Source: Sediminicola arcticus (GTDB taxonomy: Bacteria > Bacteroidota > Bacteroidia > Flavobacteriales > Flavobacteriaceae). Taken from it: DNA of 64,000 bases. Of the stretch, positions 51,461-61,032 are shown one piece after another. A program made the translations under genes and the position numbers. Where the stretch lies: positions 1 through 64,000 of the forward strand of contig NZ_JBEXAE010000008.1 in the NCBI RefSeq assembly GCF_040566695.1. The letters are read 5' to 3'. The notes under the pieces are model-generated. The model made no database searches. It was not told the origin of the DNA and saw only the letters and a list, made by a program, of their open reading frames with translations. Position 1 is the stretch's first letter. The number at the start of each line of letters is the position of its first letter.

Positions 51461-52183
51461 ATGAAAAATATCACCTTACTTCTTTTATTAGTTGCCATCA
51501 GTTTAGTTCCTAAAAGTACCATGGCCCAAAACAAAGGTGCAGGCGTTGCAGCTGCTGCAGGAGCGCTTTTAGCTATAGGCGCAGGGGTTGCGGCCGTAGA
51601 ACAGATGAAAGAGCGTGCAGAACTTACGGCTACTGAATATATGCTGGCCAACAACCCAGAGTTTGAAAATTTCTCGTTAAAGACACTCGATTTTGAAGGA
51701 AAAAAACTGAGCGATATGTCTGCGGCTTCTGTGATCACCTTTAAGATCCAGGAGTTCGTACCTGCCGACAAGCCAGAGCTGAACGGAAAAAAACATATCC
51801 TCTTTGGCTTTACCAGCTATGGTTGGATTAGTGAATACGGAATTGATTTTGATAAGGTAAAATGGTATTTGATTGACTCCACCGAATGGCTCAACATGAT
51901 GACCTCCTATGTCTCTGTAGCTTCTGGAGAGGACAATGGCGTTGTTAAATCCCAATTGGCCGATGGTAAAATTGTAAATAGAGGCGTAAAAGTAGGCAGT
52001 AAAATGACCATCCCTTTTTACCAACTGGAAGGGGATATGTATGTGGTGACCGACTATTCCCCGGACATGAAATTTATTTATAACGAACGTTCCTTGGGTA
52101 TCTTTTTAAAGGAGACCAGAAACCTCATCCAAATTAGACGTAGCAATATCATAGAGATACACGACTTCTTCTTTGAAGGATAA
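51461..52183 (+). CDS. Secreted protein of unknown function with a glycine/alanine-rich segment
   Basis: 240-aa protein with a signal peptide (MKNITLLLLLVAISLVPKST, cleavage near MAQ), followed by a Gly/Ala-rich stretch (GAGVAAAAGALLAIGAGVAA) that could be a glycine-zipper membrane segment, then a beta-rich domain (HILFGFTSYGWISEYGIDFD, LIDSTEWLNMMTSYVSVASG, KMTIPFYQLEGDMYVVTDYS). No family is recognised. A terminator follows. It sits alone on the plus strand. Confidence 0.6.
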   Translation: MKNITLLLLLVAISLVPKSTMAQNKGAGVAAAAGALLAIGAGVAAVEQMKERAELTATEYMLANNPEFENFSLKTLDFEGKKLSDMSAASVITFKIQEFVPADKPELNGKKHILFGFTSYGWISEYGIDFDKVKWYLIDSTEWLNMMTSYVSVASGEDNGVVKSQLADGKIVNRGVKVGSKMTIPFYQLEGDMYVVTDYSPDMKFIYNERSLGIFLKETRNLIQIRRSNIIEIHDFFFEG

Positions 52184-52202
52184 GCATATCTAAGCAACAA
52201 AC

Positions 52203-52237
52203 TACCTCTTGTCCCTAACCTGGGCAAGAGGTTTTTA
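52203..52237 (+). terminator. Terminator after the secreted-protein gene
   Basis: CCTCTTG (52205-52211) and CAAGAGG (52225-52231) pair, with inner CCC/GGG, followed by TTTTT. A typical intrinsic terminator. Confidence 0.85.
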
Positions 52238-52446
52238 GTTTTCTGCTACTAGTATCCATAAAACAACCAAATACACCTCAAGACACTTAATTCCTACAGC
52301 GTTAATAACTTCTTACAACATCATAGAATTTTAGCTAAAATTAAGGCAATACACTCTATATTGCTCTTGTTTTAAAAACAAGGTTGGATAAAGTGACCTG
52401 GTGGACTTTAGCCATTAGTTATGAGTAATAATAAAACCACTACAAT

Positions 52447-53916
52447 ATGAAGTCATTAAAGAAAGTGCTTTTACTAATAGTATCACTAATTTTAGTTTTT
52501 GCAATCTATCTAGTTATTAATACCCTAAATTTTAAGTCAACTCAAATAACTTATGAATCTGCTAAAGTTCTTGAAGTTAATTTCTCTTCAGTAGAAAATT
52601 TCTCTAAGGCAATAAAAATAAAAACAATATCACCTGAGAATACAATAGATTTTGACTCAATTCAATTCCAACTCTTTTCAGATTTTTTAAAAAACACTTA
52701 TCCATTAGCAGATTCTCTTCTAGAAAAGAAAACGTTTAATTCATATAGTTTTCTTTATAAATGGAGGGGTTCAGATCTAACTCTTAAACCAATTGTTTTA
52801 ATGGCACATCTAGACGTTGTTCCTGTTATTGAAGAAAATCGGGCTAAGTGGAAACACGATTCGTTTGGTGGAGAAATTATAAATGATACTATTTGGGGAC
52901 GAGGATCTATAGATGATAAAGTTGGTGTTGTTGGAATAATGGAATCATTAGAACTTTTATTGAAAGATGGTTTTTTACCAAAACGGAGTATTTATATTGC
53001 TTTAGGACATGATGAGGAAATAGGTGGGGTAAATGGCGCTAAAACAATTGCTCAATACTTAGAAGAAAAAAAAATTAAAGCAGAATTTGTTTTAGATGAA
53101 GGGGGAAGTATTATACAGAAACTAATTCCCGATATTGAAAAAGAGGTTGCTCTTATAGGTATTGCAGAAAAAGGCTTTGTTTCTTTAGAATTATCAGTGA
53201 GTTTAGAAGGTGGTCATTCATCAATGCCAGAGAGAGAAACGGCAATAGATGTACTCTCTAATGCTATAGTTAAACTTAAAGAAAATCCTTTCCCAGCTGT
53301 AATTTCGCCAACAATTGAAGAGTTTATAGAGAATCTAGGTCCCGAGATGCCATTTGCAAATAAATTAGTATTTGCAAATAAATCAATTTTCAAGTCTTTG
53401 ATTACAGGCATATACGAAGAATCTGCTTCAGGCAATGCACTTGTAAGAACAACTACTTCGCCCACTATCTTTAATAGTGGAGTAAAGGATAATATTATAC
53501 CACTATCAGCAAGTGCTGTGATAAATTTCAGAATTATTCCAGGAGAAACAATTTCTACGGTTACAAATCGCGTCAATCAAATTATAAATGATGAACGCAT
53601 TACAATTAAAACAGGTGCGTTTGTTTCCGAACCATCAAAAGTGTCTAGCACAAGTTCCTTTGGCTATAGAACACTTAATAAAACTATTTCAGAAATTTAC
53701 CCAACTGCACTTGTAGCACCATACCTAGTAGTAGGTGCAACAGATTCGAGACATTTCAATGCTATTTCTGATAATATTTATAGGTTTTCTGCGATCAAAA
53801 TAAATAAGGAAAACATAAAATCTTTTCATGGATTTAACGAACGATTACCAATTAGTGATTATGAAAATTCAATTCGCTTTTATCATCAATTAATAAAAAA
53901 TAGTACTTCAAAATAA
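52447..53916 (+). CDS. M20-family metallopeptidase (carboxypeptidase S-like)
   Basis: 489-aa zinc peptidase with an N-terminal membrane anchor (LLLIVSLILVFAIYLVI, about residues 8-24). The M20 metal and catalytic motifs are present: MAHLDVVP (His/Asp), GRGSIDDKVG, GHDEEIGG (catalytic and metal Glu), and VLDEGGS. The final His is probably in the SFHGFNERL segment. The length and layout fit carboxypeptidase S / PM20D1-like enzymes that cleave N-acyl or C-terminal residues. Unlike the flanking genes, this one is visibly A+T-rich, as are the next genes. Confidence 0.88.
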   Translation: MKSLKKVLLLIVSLILVFAIYLVINTLNFKSTQITYESAKVLEVNFSSVENFSKAIKIKTISPENTIDFDSIQFQLFSDFLKNTYPLADSLLEKKTFNSYSFLYKWRGSDLTLKPIVLMAHLDVVPVIEENRAKWKHDSFGGEIINDTIWGRGSIDDKVGVVGIMESLELLLKDGFLPKRSIYIALGHDEEIGGVNGAKTIAQYLEEKKIKAEFVLDEGGSIIQKLIPDIEKEVALIGIAEKGFVSLELSVSLEGGHSSMPERETAIDVLSNAIVKLKENPFPAVISPTIEEFIENLGPEMPFANKLVFANKSIFKSLITGIYEESASGNALVRTTTSPTIFNSGVKDNIIPLSASAVINFRIIPGETISTVTNRVNQIINDERITIKTGAFVSEPSKVSSTSSFGYRTLNKTISEIYPTALVAPYLVVGATDSRHFNAISDNIYRFSAIKINKENIKSFHGFNERLPISDYENSIRFYHQLIKNSTSK

Positions 53917-54034
53917 ATACTCATAACACCATGTATAAAAAATAGGTCAGTGATAATCCGAAAAGTTAGTGTCTTTTTAATACGCTATGTTTCATAATCA
54001 AACCGTTGTACGTAAGTTAACAAAACAAAAAGTT

Positions 54035-54172
54035 ATGGACAAAAAAACACTGATTGCCTCTATTTTTGAGATTGCAGCTTTTACAGGTGGAATATTAGCC
54101 TTCATCCATTTCAATAACGACCATATAGAATGTGAAAATACTATTGAATATTCTGTTGATCAAAATGGTTAA
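54035..54172 (+). CDS. Short membrane-anchored hypothetical protein
   Basis: About 45 aa, MDKKTLIASIFEIAAFTGGI, with one hydrophobic helix and a short polar tail (FNNDHIECENTIEYSVDQNG). An alternative ATG at 53987 would add 16 residues. No family is recognised; it may be a remnant. It sits in the A+T-rich segment. Confidence 0.35.
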   Translation: MDKKTLIASIFEIAAFTGGILAFIHFNNDHIECENTIEYSVDQNG

Positions 54173-54385
54173 AAAATATCGACTTAAAGGCACATTTGCC
54201 AAGAAAGGTTTAATCTTTAAAGTCAATATTATTGGATAAAATAAATTGAAATTAAGACCTCGACATTATATGTTAACCAATAAACTATATAATAACCTAC
54301 GTACGACAAGGGCTATAATTCATTGTGAAGGTCTGTAAGAAACAATAATTTTAAACACCAAACAGACTGTTTTCATAATTGAAAA

Positions 54386-54439
54386 ATGAATTTTACAGAA
54401 TTGTCGGCAAAAATATCTGAACGAAAGGCAAAACAATGA
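54386..54439 (+). other. 17-codon leader frame overlapping the next gene
   Basis: ATG AAT TTT ACA GAA...CAA TGA encodes MNFTELSAKISERKAKQ, and its TGA overlaps the ATG of the membrane-protein gene (ATGA). Such leader overlaps can couple translation; it may also be chance. Confidence 0.3.
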
Positions 54440-54777
54440 AAAAAATATTATTTATCATTTTTCAAGTTTTAATTGGAATTGTTTTAATCGGAAAAATATC
54501 CAATTGGTTTTTGAATTATAGCGACGAAACGAATCAAATTCTGAACACTGTAATGTTTACTCTGATCGGAATTGCATATTTGGCTGGAGGTTTCATCTGG
54601 GACAAAAAACTGACCACTATAATTTTTCTGATTTGTGGAATTTATTTAGTTTCGGTAAATTTCATTGGTGATTTCGGATTGAAATCAATAATCAAAATTA
54701 TCTGTATTTTGACACCACTCTTAATTGCAAGATTCTCACCAGAAGAAAATGACGAAAAGGAATTAGCTGAAAATTAA
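54436..54777 (+). CDS. Small integral membrane protein of unknown function
   Basis: 113-aa protein with four hydrophobic stretches (ILFIIFQVLIGIVLIG; ILNTVMFTLIGIAYLAGGF; TTIIFLICGIYLVSVNFIG; SIIKIICILTPLLIARF) and an acidic tail (SPEENDEKELAEN). No known family. Codon use is A+T-rich like its neighbours. Its ATG overlaps the stop of a 17-codon frame. Confidence 0.6.
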   Translation: MKKILFIIFQVLIGIVLIGKISNWFLNYSDETNQILNTVMFTLIGIAYLAGGFIWDKKLTTIIFLICGIYLVSVNFIGDFGLKSIIKIICILTPLLIARFSPEENDEKELAEN

Positions 54778-54941
54778 ACATACTATTGCCGATAAGGGAC
54801 AAAATCCATAGTTTAGTATATTTACTGCAATTCAAAAGATTTCGTACATTTAATCCGGCACAATTCATGGCTCTTTTTGCTTAACATCAAATATTAACAA
54901 CGGAATCTGAGCCTAACCGCAGGCCCATAACAAAAAAAGCT

Positions 54942-55646
54942 TTGAGATTTTTAAAACGGTATTTCATTGGATTAATATTTTTTTATCTAATCATCTTTGT
55001 TGTAATTTTCATCTTTCTGATAAAGATTAATAAGATCGATTCTGATATTATAATTCCCCGTATCTCATTAGAAAATCAATTTGGAGAATTGAAAACATTT
55101 AGTGATTATAAGGGAAAAGTGCTTTTGGTGGATTTTTGGTATCAAGGCTGTCAACCATGTTTGGAAGAAATGAAATACTTCCCTGAATTATTAAATAAAT
55201 ATAATTCAGAATTGGCTATTATGAGCATAAGTATTGACTCTAAAGAAGACACTCAAGATCTACTTGAATTAAAGCCAAAGCCTTGGAATTTTCTACAATC
55301 TAAAAACTCGGATTGGACTTTTTACAATGACGATAAAAAAAATAGTTTAGTTAAAGAATTAAAAGTTAGCGAATACCCAACGTATCTATTATTCAACAAA
55401 GAAGGAGAATTAATAAGCTCACCATACAGCGGCGTTGCAGCAGTCGAAAATAAATTAAGTGGTATTTTCGGTTTAAATCTGGCTTATGTAATACAAAAAG
55501 AAAATTTAAAAAAATTACCAGCTTTGGTAATTCCTTATACAGTATTTGTTCTTTTAATTCTATTTATAGAATTTTTAGTATATCTGTTCAAAAAATTATT
55601 TCAAAAAAAAATACCAATGCCAATACATTACAAAATTAATTGCTAG
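54942..55646 (+). CDS. TlpA/ResA-like thioredoxin protein with helices at both ends
   Basis: 234-aa protein with a TTG start, an N-terminal helix (YFIGLIFFYLIIFVVIFIFL), a thioredoxin domain with the redox motif LVDFWYQGCQPCLEEM (CQPC), VSEYPTYLLFNKEGELIS (cis-Pro), and a second hydrophobic helix at the C-terminus (ALVIPYTVFVLLILFIEFLV) with a basic tail. Most TlpA-type proteins have only the N-terminal anchor, so both ends lying in the membrane is unusual. It lies in the A+T-rich segment, and its substrate is unknown. Confidence 0.78.
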   Translation: MRFLKRYFIGLIFFYLIIFVVIFIFLIKINKIDSDIIIPRISLENQFGELKTFSDYKGKVLLVDFWYQGCQPCLEEMKYFPELLNKYNSELAIMSISIDSKEDTQDLLELKPKPWNFLQSKNSDWTFYNDDKKNSLVKELKVSEYPTYLLFNKEGELISSPYSGVAAVENKLSGIFGLNLAYVIQKENLKKLPALVIPYTVFVLLILFIEFLVYLFKKLFQKKIPMPIHYKINC

Positions 55647-55767
55647 TGCCAGCCTACTCACGAATCCTGAAGCATTAGGGCTTACAGGCATGCGAATAGA
55701 CAACATGTCCACCAAACCTATACACAACCCATCCTAAAACATCCAAATACCAAGGATGCAATACATC

Positions 55768-57405
55768 CTACACCTTCAGATCTATCTCCTTTAAATTCTC
55801 TATACGGTTACGGATCAGGAAGGCATCTATGGTCTCAAAATGCTCTATCACCCGTTTCTCCTTAAACTCAAATACCTTCTGGCTCAATCCCTGTAAAAAG
55901 TCACGGTCGTGGGACACCAATATCAGCGTTCCGTCAAAAGACAACAACGCCTCTTTCAATACGTCCTTGGACTTCAGGTCCAAATGGTTGGTAGGCTCAT
56001 CTAGGATCAATAGGTTCACCGGTTCCAATAATAATTTTACCATCGCCAATCGCGTCTTTTCCCCTCCAGAGAGGACACTTACCTTTTTCTCCAGATCGTC
56101 CCCGCTAAACATAAACCTGCCCAAGATATTTTTTATCTGGGTACGAATATCCCCTGCCGCCACTTCATCCACCGTCTGGAAGATGGTCAGGTCTGGATCC
56201 AATAAGGACGCTTGGTTCTGGGCAAAATACCCCACTTTAACGTTATGGCCCAAGGAACATTCCCCCTCAAAATCAATCTCGCCCATAATAGCTTTGATCA
56301 TGGTAGATTTTCCTTCCCCGTTCCTACCCACAAATGAGACCTTCTCCCCCCTGCTGATAGACATATTGGCATCCTGGAACACCACATGGTCCCCATATTT
56401 CTTGGTAAGGCTGTTCACCGTTACAGGATAATCCCCTGAACGTATGGAAGGTGGGAAACGCAATTTTAGGGCAGACGTATCTATCTCATCGATCTCTATG
56501 ATCTGCAGCTTCTCTAACATGCGCTCCCTAGAGGTCACCTGGTTGGTCTTGGAATAGGTGCCTTTGAACCTGTCTATAAACTGTTGGTTGTCCGCAATAA
56601 AACGCTGCTGCTCTTGGAAGGCCTTTATCTGGTGGGCACGCCTGTCTTCCCGCAATTGCAGGTAATGGGTGTAGTTGGCCTTATAGTCATAGATGCGGCC
56701 CATGGTCACCTCTATGGTCCTATTGGTAATGTTGTCTATAAAGGTTTTGTCGTGGGAAATGACCACTACGGCCTTGGCCTTGTTCAACAAGAAGTCTTCC
56801 AACCAGATCACGGATTCTATATCCACGTGGTTGGTAGGCTCATCCAAGAGGATCAAGTCCGGCTTTTGTAACAAGATCTTGGCCAGTTCTATACGCATAC
56901 GATATCCGCCACTGAACTCATTGGTCTGGCGTCCAAAATCTTCCCGTCTAAAGCCAAGTCCCCTCAGGGCCTTTTCCACTTCTGCCTCATAGTTGATCTC
57001 CTCTAGGGCGTAGTATTTCTCCCCTAGGTCGGACACCTTGCCAATGATTTTCATATAGGCATCGGACTCATAGTCGGTCCGAGTTTCCAGTTCCTTGTTC
57101 AGGCGGTCCATTTCGTCCCTCATTTCAAAAATTTCCTTAAAGGCCTTGGAAGCCTCCTCAAAAACGGTACAATTGTCATTGGTGAGCAAATGCTGTGGTA
57201 AATAGGCAATCACAGCATCCTTGGGAAAGCGGATATGTCCACGGGTAGCCTTTTGCTCCCCAGCGATGATCTTCATCATGGTAGATTTCCCCGCCCCGTT
57301 CTTCCCCATAAGGGCAATCTTGTCGTTCTCATTGATCACGAAAGACACGTCACTAAAGAGCGTATCCCCACTAAATTCTACTGCAATTGCGTCTACGGAA
57401 ATCAT
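55768..57405 (-). CDS. ABC-F family ATPase
   Basis: 545-aa cytoplasmic protein with two ATP-binding cassettes and no membrane helices: Walker A in ALMGKNGAGKSTMMKIIAGE and SFVGRNGEGKSTMIKAIMGE, signature EFSGGYRMRIELAKILLQKP and SVLSGGEKTRLAMVKLLLEP, Walker B with LILLDEPTNHVD and LLILDEPTNHLD. ABC-F proteins act on ribosomes during stalled translation or antibiotic challenge. The linker carries the usual charged helices. A minus-strand -7 element (TAGTTTTG, 57425-57432) lies about 20 bases upstream of the ATG. YbiT- or EttA-like assignment cannot be made here. Confidence 0.95.
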   Translation of the reverse strand: MISVDAIAVEFSGDTLFSDVSFVINENDKIALMGKNGAGKSTMMKIIAGEQKATRGHIRFPKDAVIAYLPQHLLTNDNCTVFEEASKAFKEIFEMRDEMDRLNKELETRTDYESDAYMKIIGKVSDLGEKYYALEEINYEAEVEKALRGLGFRREDFGRQTNEFSGGYRMRIELAKILLQKPDLILLDEPTNHVDIESVIWLEDFLLNKAKAVVVISHDKTFIDNITNRTIEVTMGRIYDYKANYTHYLQLREDRRAHQIKAFQEQQRFIADNQQFIDRFKGTYSKTNQVTSRERMLEKLQIIEIDEIDTSALKLRFPPSIRSGDYPVTVNSLTKKYGDHVVFQDANMSISRGEKVSFVGRNGEGKSTMIKAIMGEIDFEGECSLGHNVKVGYFAQNQASLLDPDLTIFQTVDEVAAGDIRTQIKNILGRFMFSGDDLEKKVSVLSGGEKTRLAMVKLLLEPVNLLILDEPTNHLDLKSKDVLKEALLSFDGTLILVSHDRDFLQGLSQKVFEFKEKRVIEHFETIDAFLIRNRIENLKEIDLKV

Positions 57406-57544
57406 ACCATTTTCTTTGAAGCTGCAAAACTAAAAAAAAGCGGGTCACTACAAAGAAATTGAGCGCTATAATGCAGTCCGTCAGTCAATAAAAAACGCAA
57501 GTACCAAAAGCTATTTTTAGTACATTAGCTCTTTTAAGTACCCT

Positions 57545-58459
57545 ATGAACAAGCCACGTTTAGCCTTGGTGATCGGCATTTTTGCCATCTCTGTGTATCC
57601 CATCCTCATAAAACTGGAGCTTGCCCCTGGGCTTATCTCTGCCTTTTACCGTATGGCCATTGCCTTGGCGCTCCTATTGCCCTATGCGTGGTATACCAAA
57701 CAGTTAGGCGTACCCTCCTTAGAAGTATTAGGCCTGGCGGCTTTGAGCGGCATCCTTTTTGGCGCCGATGTGGCGGTATGGAACATCTCTATACAGGAAT
57801 CCACGGCTACCCAAGCTTCGTTGTTGACCAACCTCTCCCCGGTATGGGTAGGGATCACCACCTTTTTGTTTTTGGAGAATAAGCCTACCAAGAATTTTTG
57901 GATAGGGACCGTTATTGCCCTTTTGGGAATGGTCACTTTGGTAGGGTTTGGAGTCTTTGCTAATTTCGCTTTTGATAGGGCCTTTGTGTTTGGGGTGCTT
58001 TCGGGCATCTTCTATTCGGGATACCTCATGGTGAGCAAGGAAGCCCTTGCCAAGATTTCTATAGTCACTTTGATGGTTTATAGTTTAATGGCGTCTTCAT
58101 TGTTCTTGGGTCTTGCAAGTTGGTTTTGGGATGAACCTTTTAGTGGTTTTGGGACGGCAGGATGGTTATTACTGGGATTACAGGCGGTACTCTGCCAGTT
58201 AGTGGCGTGGCTCTTGGTGAGCTTTGCCCTGCAACATATGAAAACCACCAGGGTGTCCTTGGCAGTCTTAAGTCAGGCGCTTATCTCCGCCTTTTTAGCA
58301 TGGGTGTTTTTGAAAGAGGTGATTACCCTACAAATGATTTTGGGTGGTATTATCCTCCTTTTTGGGATACGGGTGACGTTTTACAATAAGCCTATAACGA
58401 TAAAAAGGTGGCTTACGAAGCCACCCTTGGTATCAAATAGGAGCGCAGCTCCACAATAG
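57545..58459 (+). CDS. EamA/DMT-family transporter
   Basis: 304-aa membrane protein with ten hydrophobic helices and two EamA repeats (start: ALVIGIFAISVYPILIKLEL; second repeat: FGVLSGIFYSGYLMVSKEAL). A permease for small metabolites or efflux; the substrate is unknown. Its last codons include GGTGGCTT-ACG-AAGCCACC (58407-58425) and GGAGCGCAGCTCC (58440-58452), so its 3' end overlaps hairpins, and a T-run follows the stop. It is divergent from the ABC-F gene and convergent with rimO. Confidence 0.87.
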   Translation: MNKPRLALVIGIFAISVYPILIKLELAPGLISAFYRMAIALALLLPYAWYTKQLGVPSLEVLGLAALSGILFGADVAVWNISIQESTATQASLLTNLSPVWVGITTFLFLENKPTKNFWIGTVIALLGMVTLVGFGVFANFAFDRAFVFGVLSGIFYSGYLMVSKEALAKISIVTLMVYSLMASSLFLGLASWFWDEPFSGFGTAGWLLLGLQAVLCQLVAWLLVSFALQHMKTTRVSLAVLSQALISAFLAWVFLKEVITLQMILGGIILLFGIRVTFYNKPITIKRWLTKPPLVSNRSAAPQ

Positions 58460-58481
58460 TACTATATACTTCTTTTTTTTT

Positions 58482-59783
58482 TTAAACCGGTTCCCCGTAA
58501 AGGTCAAAATCTGCCGCTTCGGTAATTTTCACATTGGTGAACTCCCCTATTTTTACATAGTGTTTGGCAGCATCTATCAACACCTCATTGTCCACATCCG
58601 GAGAATCGAACTCGGTTCTCCCTACAAAATAAGGTCCTTCTTTACGGTCAATAATACAACGGAAGGTCTGTCCTACTTTTTCCTGGTTCAGTTCCCAAGA
58701 GATCTGTGATTGTATTTCCATGATTTCAGCAGCGCGTTCCAATTTTACCTCTTCTGGCACATCGTCCTCCAAATTAAAGGCATGGGTATTTTCCTCATGA
58801 CTATAGGTGAAGCATCCCAAACGTTCAAAACGCATTTCTTCTACCCAACTTTTTAGGGTCTGGAAATCCTCTTCGGTCTCTCCAGGGTATCCTACGATCA
58901 AGGTGGTACGGATGGTCATTTCTGGTACGGTAGCCCTAAAATCCTGCAATAATTTAGTTGTTTTGGCCTTGGTAGTACCACGACGCATACTCTTTAGAAT
59001 AGGGTCTGCAATATGTTGTAATGGAATATCTAGATAGTTGCACACTTTTGGCTCTTGCTTCATCACGTCCAAGACATCCATAGGAAATCCTGTTGGGAAG
59101 GCATAGTGCAAGCGGATCCATTCGATCCCCTCTACTTTTACCAATTCTTTCAAAAGCTCTGCTAAGTTTCTCTTTTTGTAGATATCCAAACCGTAGTAGG
59201 TAAGGTCTTGGGCAATCAACACCAATTCCTTTACCCCCTTGGCGGCCAATTTATTGGCTTCCAATACCAAATCTTCAATAGGGGTACTCTTGTGCTTTCC
59301 ACGCATTAGGGGAATGGCACAAAAGGAACAAGGCCTGTCACAACCTTCGGCAATTTTTAGATAGGCGTAGTTTTTTGGGGTTGTCGTTAAACGCTCCCCG
59401 ATCAGCTCATGCTTATAATCGGCTCCCAGGGCTTTCAATAGATTAGGTAGGTCACTGGTCCCAAAATATTCGTCCACATTGGGAATCTCTTTTTGTAGGT
59501 CTGGCTTATAGCGCTCACTTAAACATCCGGTCACAAAAACCTTATCCACAAGACCTGCTTCTTTCTTCTGCACATACTCCAAGATGGTGTTTACACTCTC
59601 CTCCTTGGCATTGGCAATAAAACCACAGGTATTAATAACCACAACATTTCCCTCCTCTTCATGTACCACTTCTTTATTGTTGGCACGCAACTGTCCCATG
59701 AGCACTTCTGAATCGTACACATTCTTGGAACACCCTAGGGTTACTACGTTGATTTTGTTCTTCTTAAGAGTTTTTGTCCGCAT
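58482..59783 (-). CDS. rimO: Ribosomal protein S12 methylthiotransferase
   Basis: Radical-SAM enzyme that adds a methylthio group to the conserved Asp of S12. The N-terminal UPF0004 domain has CSKNVYDSE and CGFIANAKEES (plus TGCLSERY) for the second iron-sulfur cluster. The radical-SAM motif is CDRPCSFCAIPLMRGKHKS, and the C-terminal TRAM domain ends the 433-aa protein. The length is normal. A minus-strand -7 element (TACTTTTG, 59804-59811) precedes the ATG by about 20 bases. Confidence 0.95.
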   Translation of the reverse strand: MRTKTLKKNKINVVTLGCSKNVYDSEVLMGQLRANNKEVVHEEEGNVVVINTCGFIANAKEESVNTILEYVQKKEAGLVDKVFVTGCLSERYKPDLQKEIPNVDEYFGTSDLPNLLKALGADYKHELIGERLTTTPKNYAYLKIAEGCDRPCSFCAIPLMRGKHKSTPIEDLVLEANKLAAKGVKELVLIAQDLTYYGLDIYKKRNLAELLKELVKVEGIEWIRLHYAFPTGFPMDVLDVMKQEPKVCNYLDIPLQHIADPILKSMRRGTTKAKTTKLLQDFRATVPEMTIRTTLIVGYPGETEEDFQTLKSWVEEMRFERLGCFTYSHEENTHAFNLEDDVPEEVKLERAAEIMEIQSQISWELNQEKVGQTFRCIIDRKEGPYFVGRTEFDSPDVDNEVLIDAAKHYVKIGEFTNVKITEAADFDLYGEPV

Positions 59784-59803
59784 GTTTTTTTCTAAATAGT
59801 GTG

Positions 59804-59867
59804 CAAAAGTACGATTTGATAAAAGAATGGCATCGTAATAAGACTAATATTAACGTTTTTACGTTAA
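59804..59867. promoter_or_regulatory. Divergent regulatory region of rimO with an inverted repeat
   Basis: Contains the minus-strand rimO -7 box TACTTTTG (59804-59811) and the inverted repeat TTAACGT-TTTT-ACGTTAA (59850-59867), 43 bases before the ATG of the divergent serine-hydrolase gene. The core TTAACGT is the same as in the palindrome upstream of the cold-shock gene. An operator role is possible. Confidence 0.4.
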
Positions 59868-59909
59868 ACTATTACACGAAATAATGGTCAAAAACAAAAA
59901 CCTAGTAGC

Positions 59910-61019
59910 ATGAAAACCAAATCATTACTTCTGATCCTATGGACCACCGTAGTTTTTATGAGCTGCTCCACAGAAACCGAACCCGCTCCTAACCCCAATC
60001 CAGAACCGGAACCGGAACCGGAAACACAAAATCTCTATTTCCCTCCCATAGGGAATGATACTTGGGAAAGTGTTTCCTTAGAGACCTTGGCATGGAATGC
60101 AGATCAGGTAGATCCATTGTACACTTTTTTGGAGGATAACAATACAGACGCCTTTATTATCCTTAAAGATGGGAAGATCGTATTGGAACAGTATTTTAAT
60201 GGATTTTCGGCTTCCCAAAACCATACTTGGAATTCGGCGGCCAAGACATTGACCTCTTTTACTGCAGGAATCGCCCAAGAAGAAGGGTTCCTAGCCTTGG
60301 ATGATGCCTCTTCCGATTATATGGGTAGTGGCTGGTCTTCTTTAACTCCGGAACAAGAAGTTATGATCACGGTAAAAAATCATCTTACCATGACTACAGG
60401 ACTAGATTATACCGTATCCAATAGTTTTTGTACCGATAAAGAATGTCTCCTCTATAAAAATGAACCCAACTCATATTGGTATTACCATAATGCTCCTTAT
60501 ACGCTTTTGGATGCTATTATTACAGGAGCTGTTCAACAAGATTTTAAGGACTATTTCAATACTAAAATAAGGGATAAAATAGGAATGCAAGGAACATGGG
60601 TAAAGACAGGATATCTCAACCTGTACTTTAGTACTGCCAGAAGTATGGCCCGCTTTGGGTTGTTGAATCTGAACGAAGGTACCTGGGAGGATGCCCCGAT
60701 CATGACCGACAGGACCTATTTTAACGCCATGACCACTACCTCTCAGGAATTAAATTCTTCCTATGGGTATTTGTGGTGGCTGAATGGAAAAAATAGTTTC
60801 AGGATTCCAGGTTCTGAAGACTCCTTCCCTGGGAAATTGATCCCCGACGCCCCTGACGATCTAGTTGCAGGCTTAGGTGCCAATGACCAAAAATTATATG
60901 TAGTTCCCAGTATGGGACTCGTAATTGTACGTATGGGCGATGCTGCCAATAGCAGTGAATTGGGCCCAACCACATTCGATAACCAACTTTGGACCCAACT
61001 CAATGCATTAATGGAATAG
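59910..61019 (+). CDS. Class C beta-lactamase-family serine hydrolase lipoprotein
   Basis: 369-aa lipoprotein: MKTKSLLLILWTTVVFMSC gives a lipobox Cys at residue 19, followed by a Pro/Glu-rich linker (EPAPNPNPEPEPEPE). The catalytic domain has SxxK in WNSAAKTLTS and a YxN-like motif in SYWYYHNAPYTLL, typical of class C/esterase/D-peptidase homologs. Substrate unknown. It is convergent with the amidase gene; only 13 bases separate their stops. Confidence 0.85.
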   Translation: MKTKSLLLILWTTVVFMSCSTETEPAPNPNPEPEPEPETQNLYFPPIGNDTWESVSLETLAWNADQVDPLYTFLEDNNTDAFIILKDGKIVLEQYFNGFSASQNHTWNSAAKTLTSFTAGIAQEEGFLALDDASSDYMGSGWSSLTPEQEVMITVKNHLTMTTGLDYTVSNSFCTDKECLLYKNEPNSYWYYHNAPYTLLDAIITGAVQQDFKDYFNTKIRDKIGMQGTWVKTGYLNLYFSTARSMARFGLLNLNEGTWEDAPIMTDRTYFNAMTTTSQELNSSYGYLWWLNGKNSFRIPGSEDSFPGKLIPDAPDDLVAGLGANDQKLYVVPSMGLVIVRMGDAANSSELGPTTFDNQLWTQLNALME

Positions 61020-61032
61020 GAAAACTCCCTTC

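Noticed and set aside
54300..55000. Integron attC-like sites around the small A+T-rich genes
   Set aside because: No paired core sites or conserved hairpins could be recognised; the small-gene pattern alone is not evidence.
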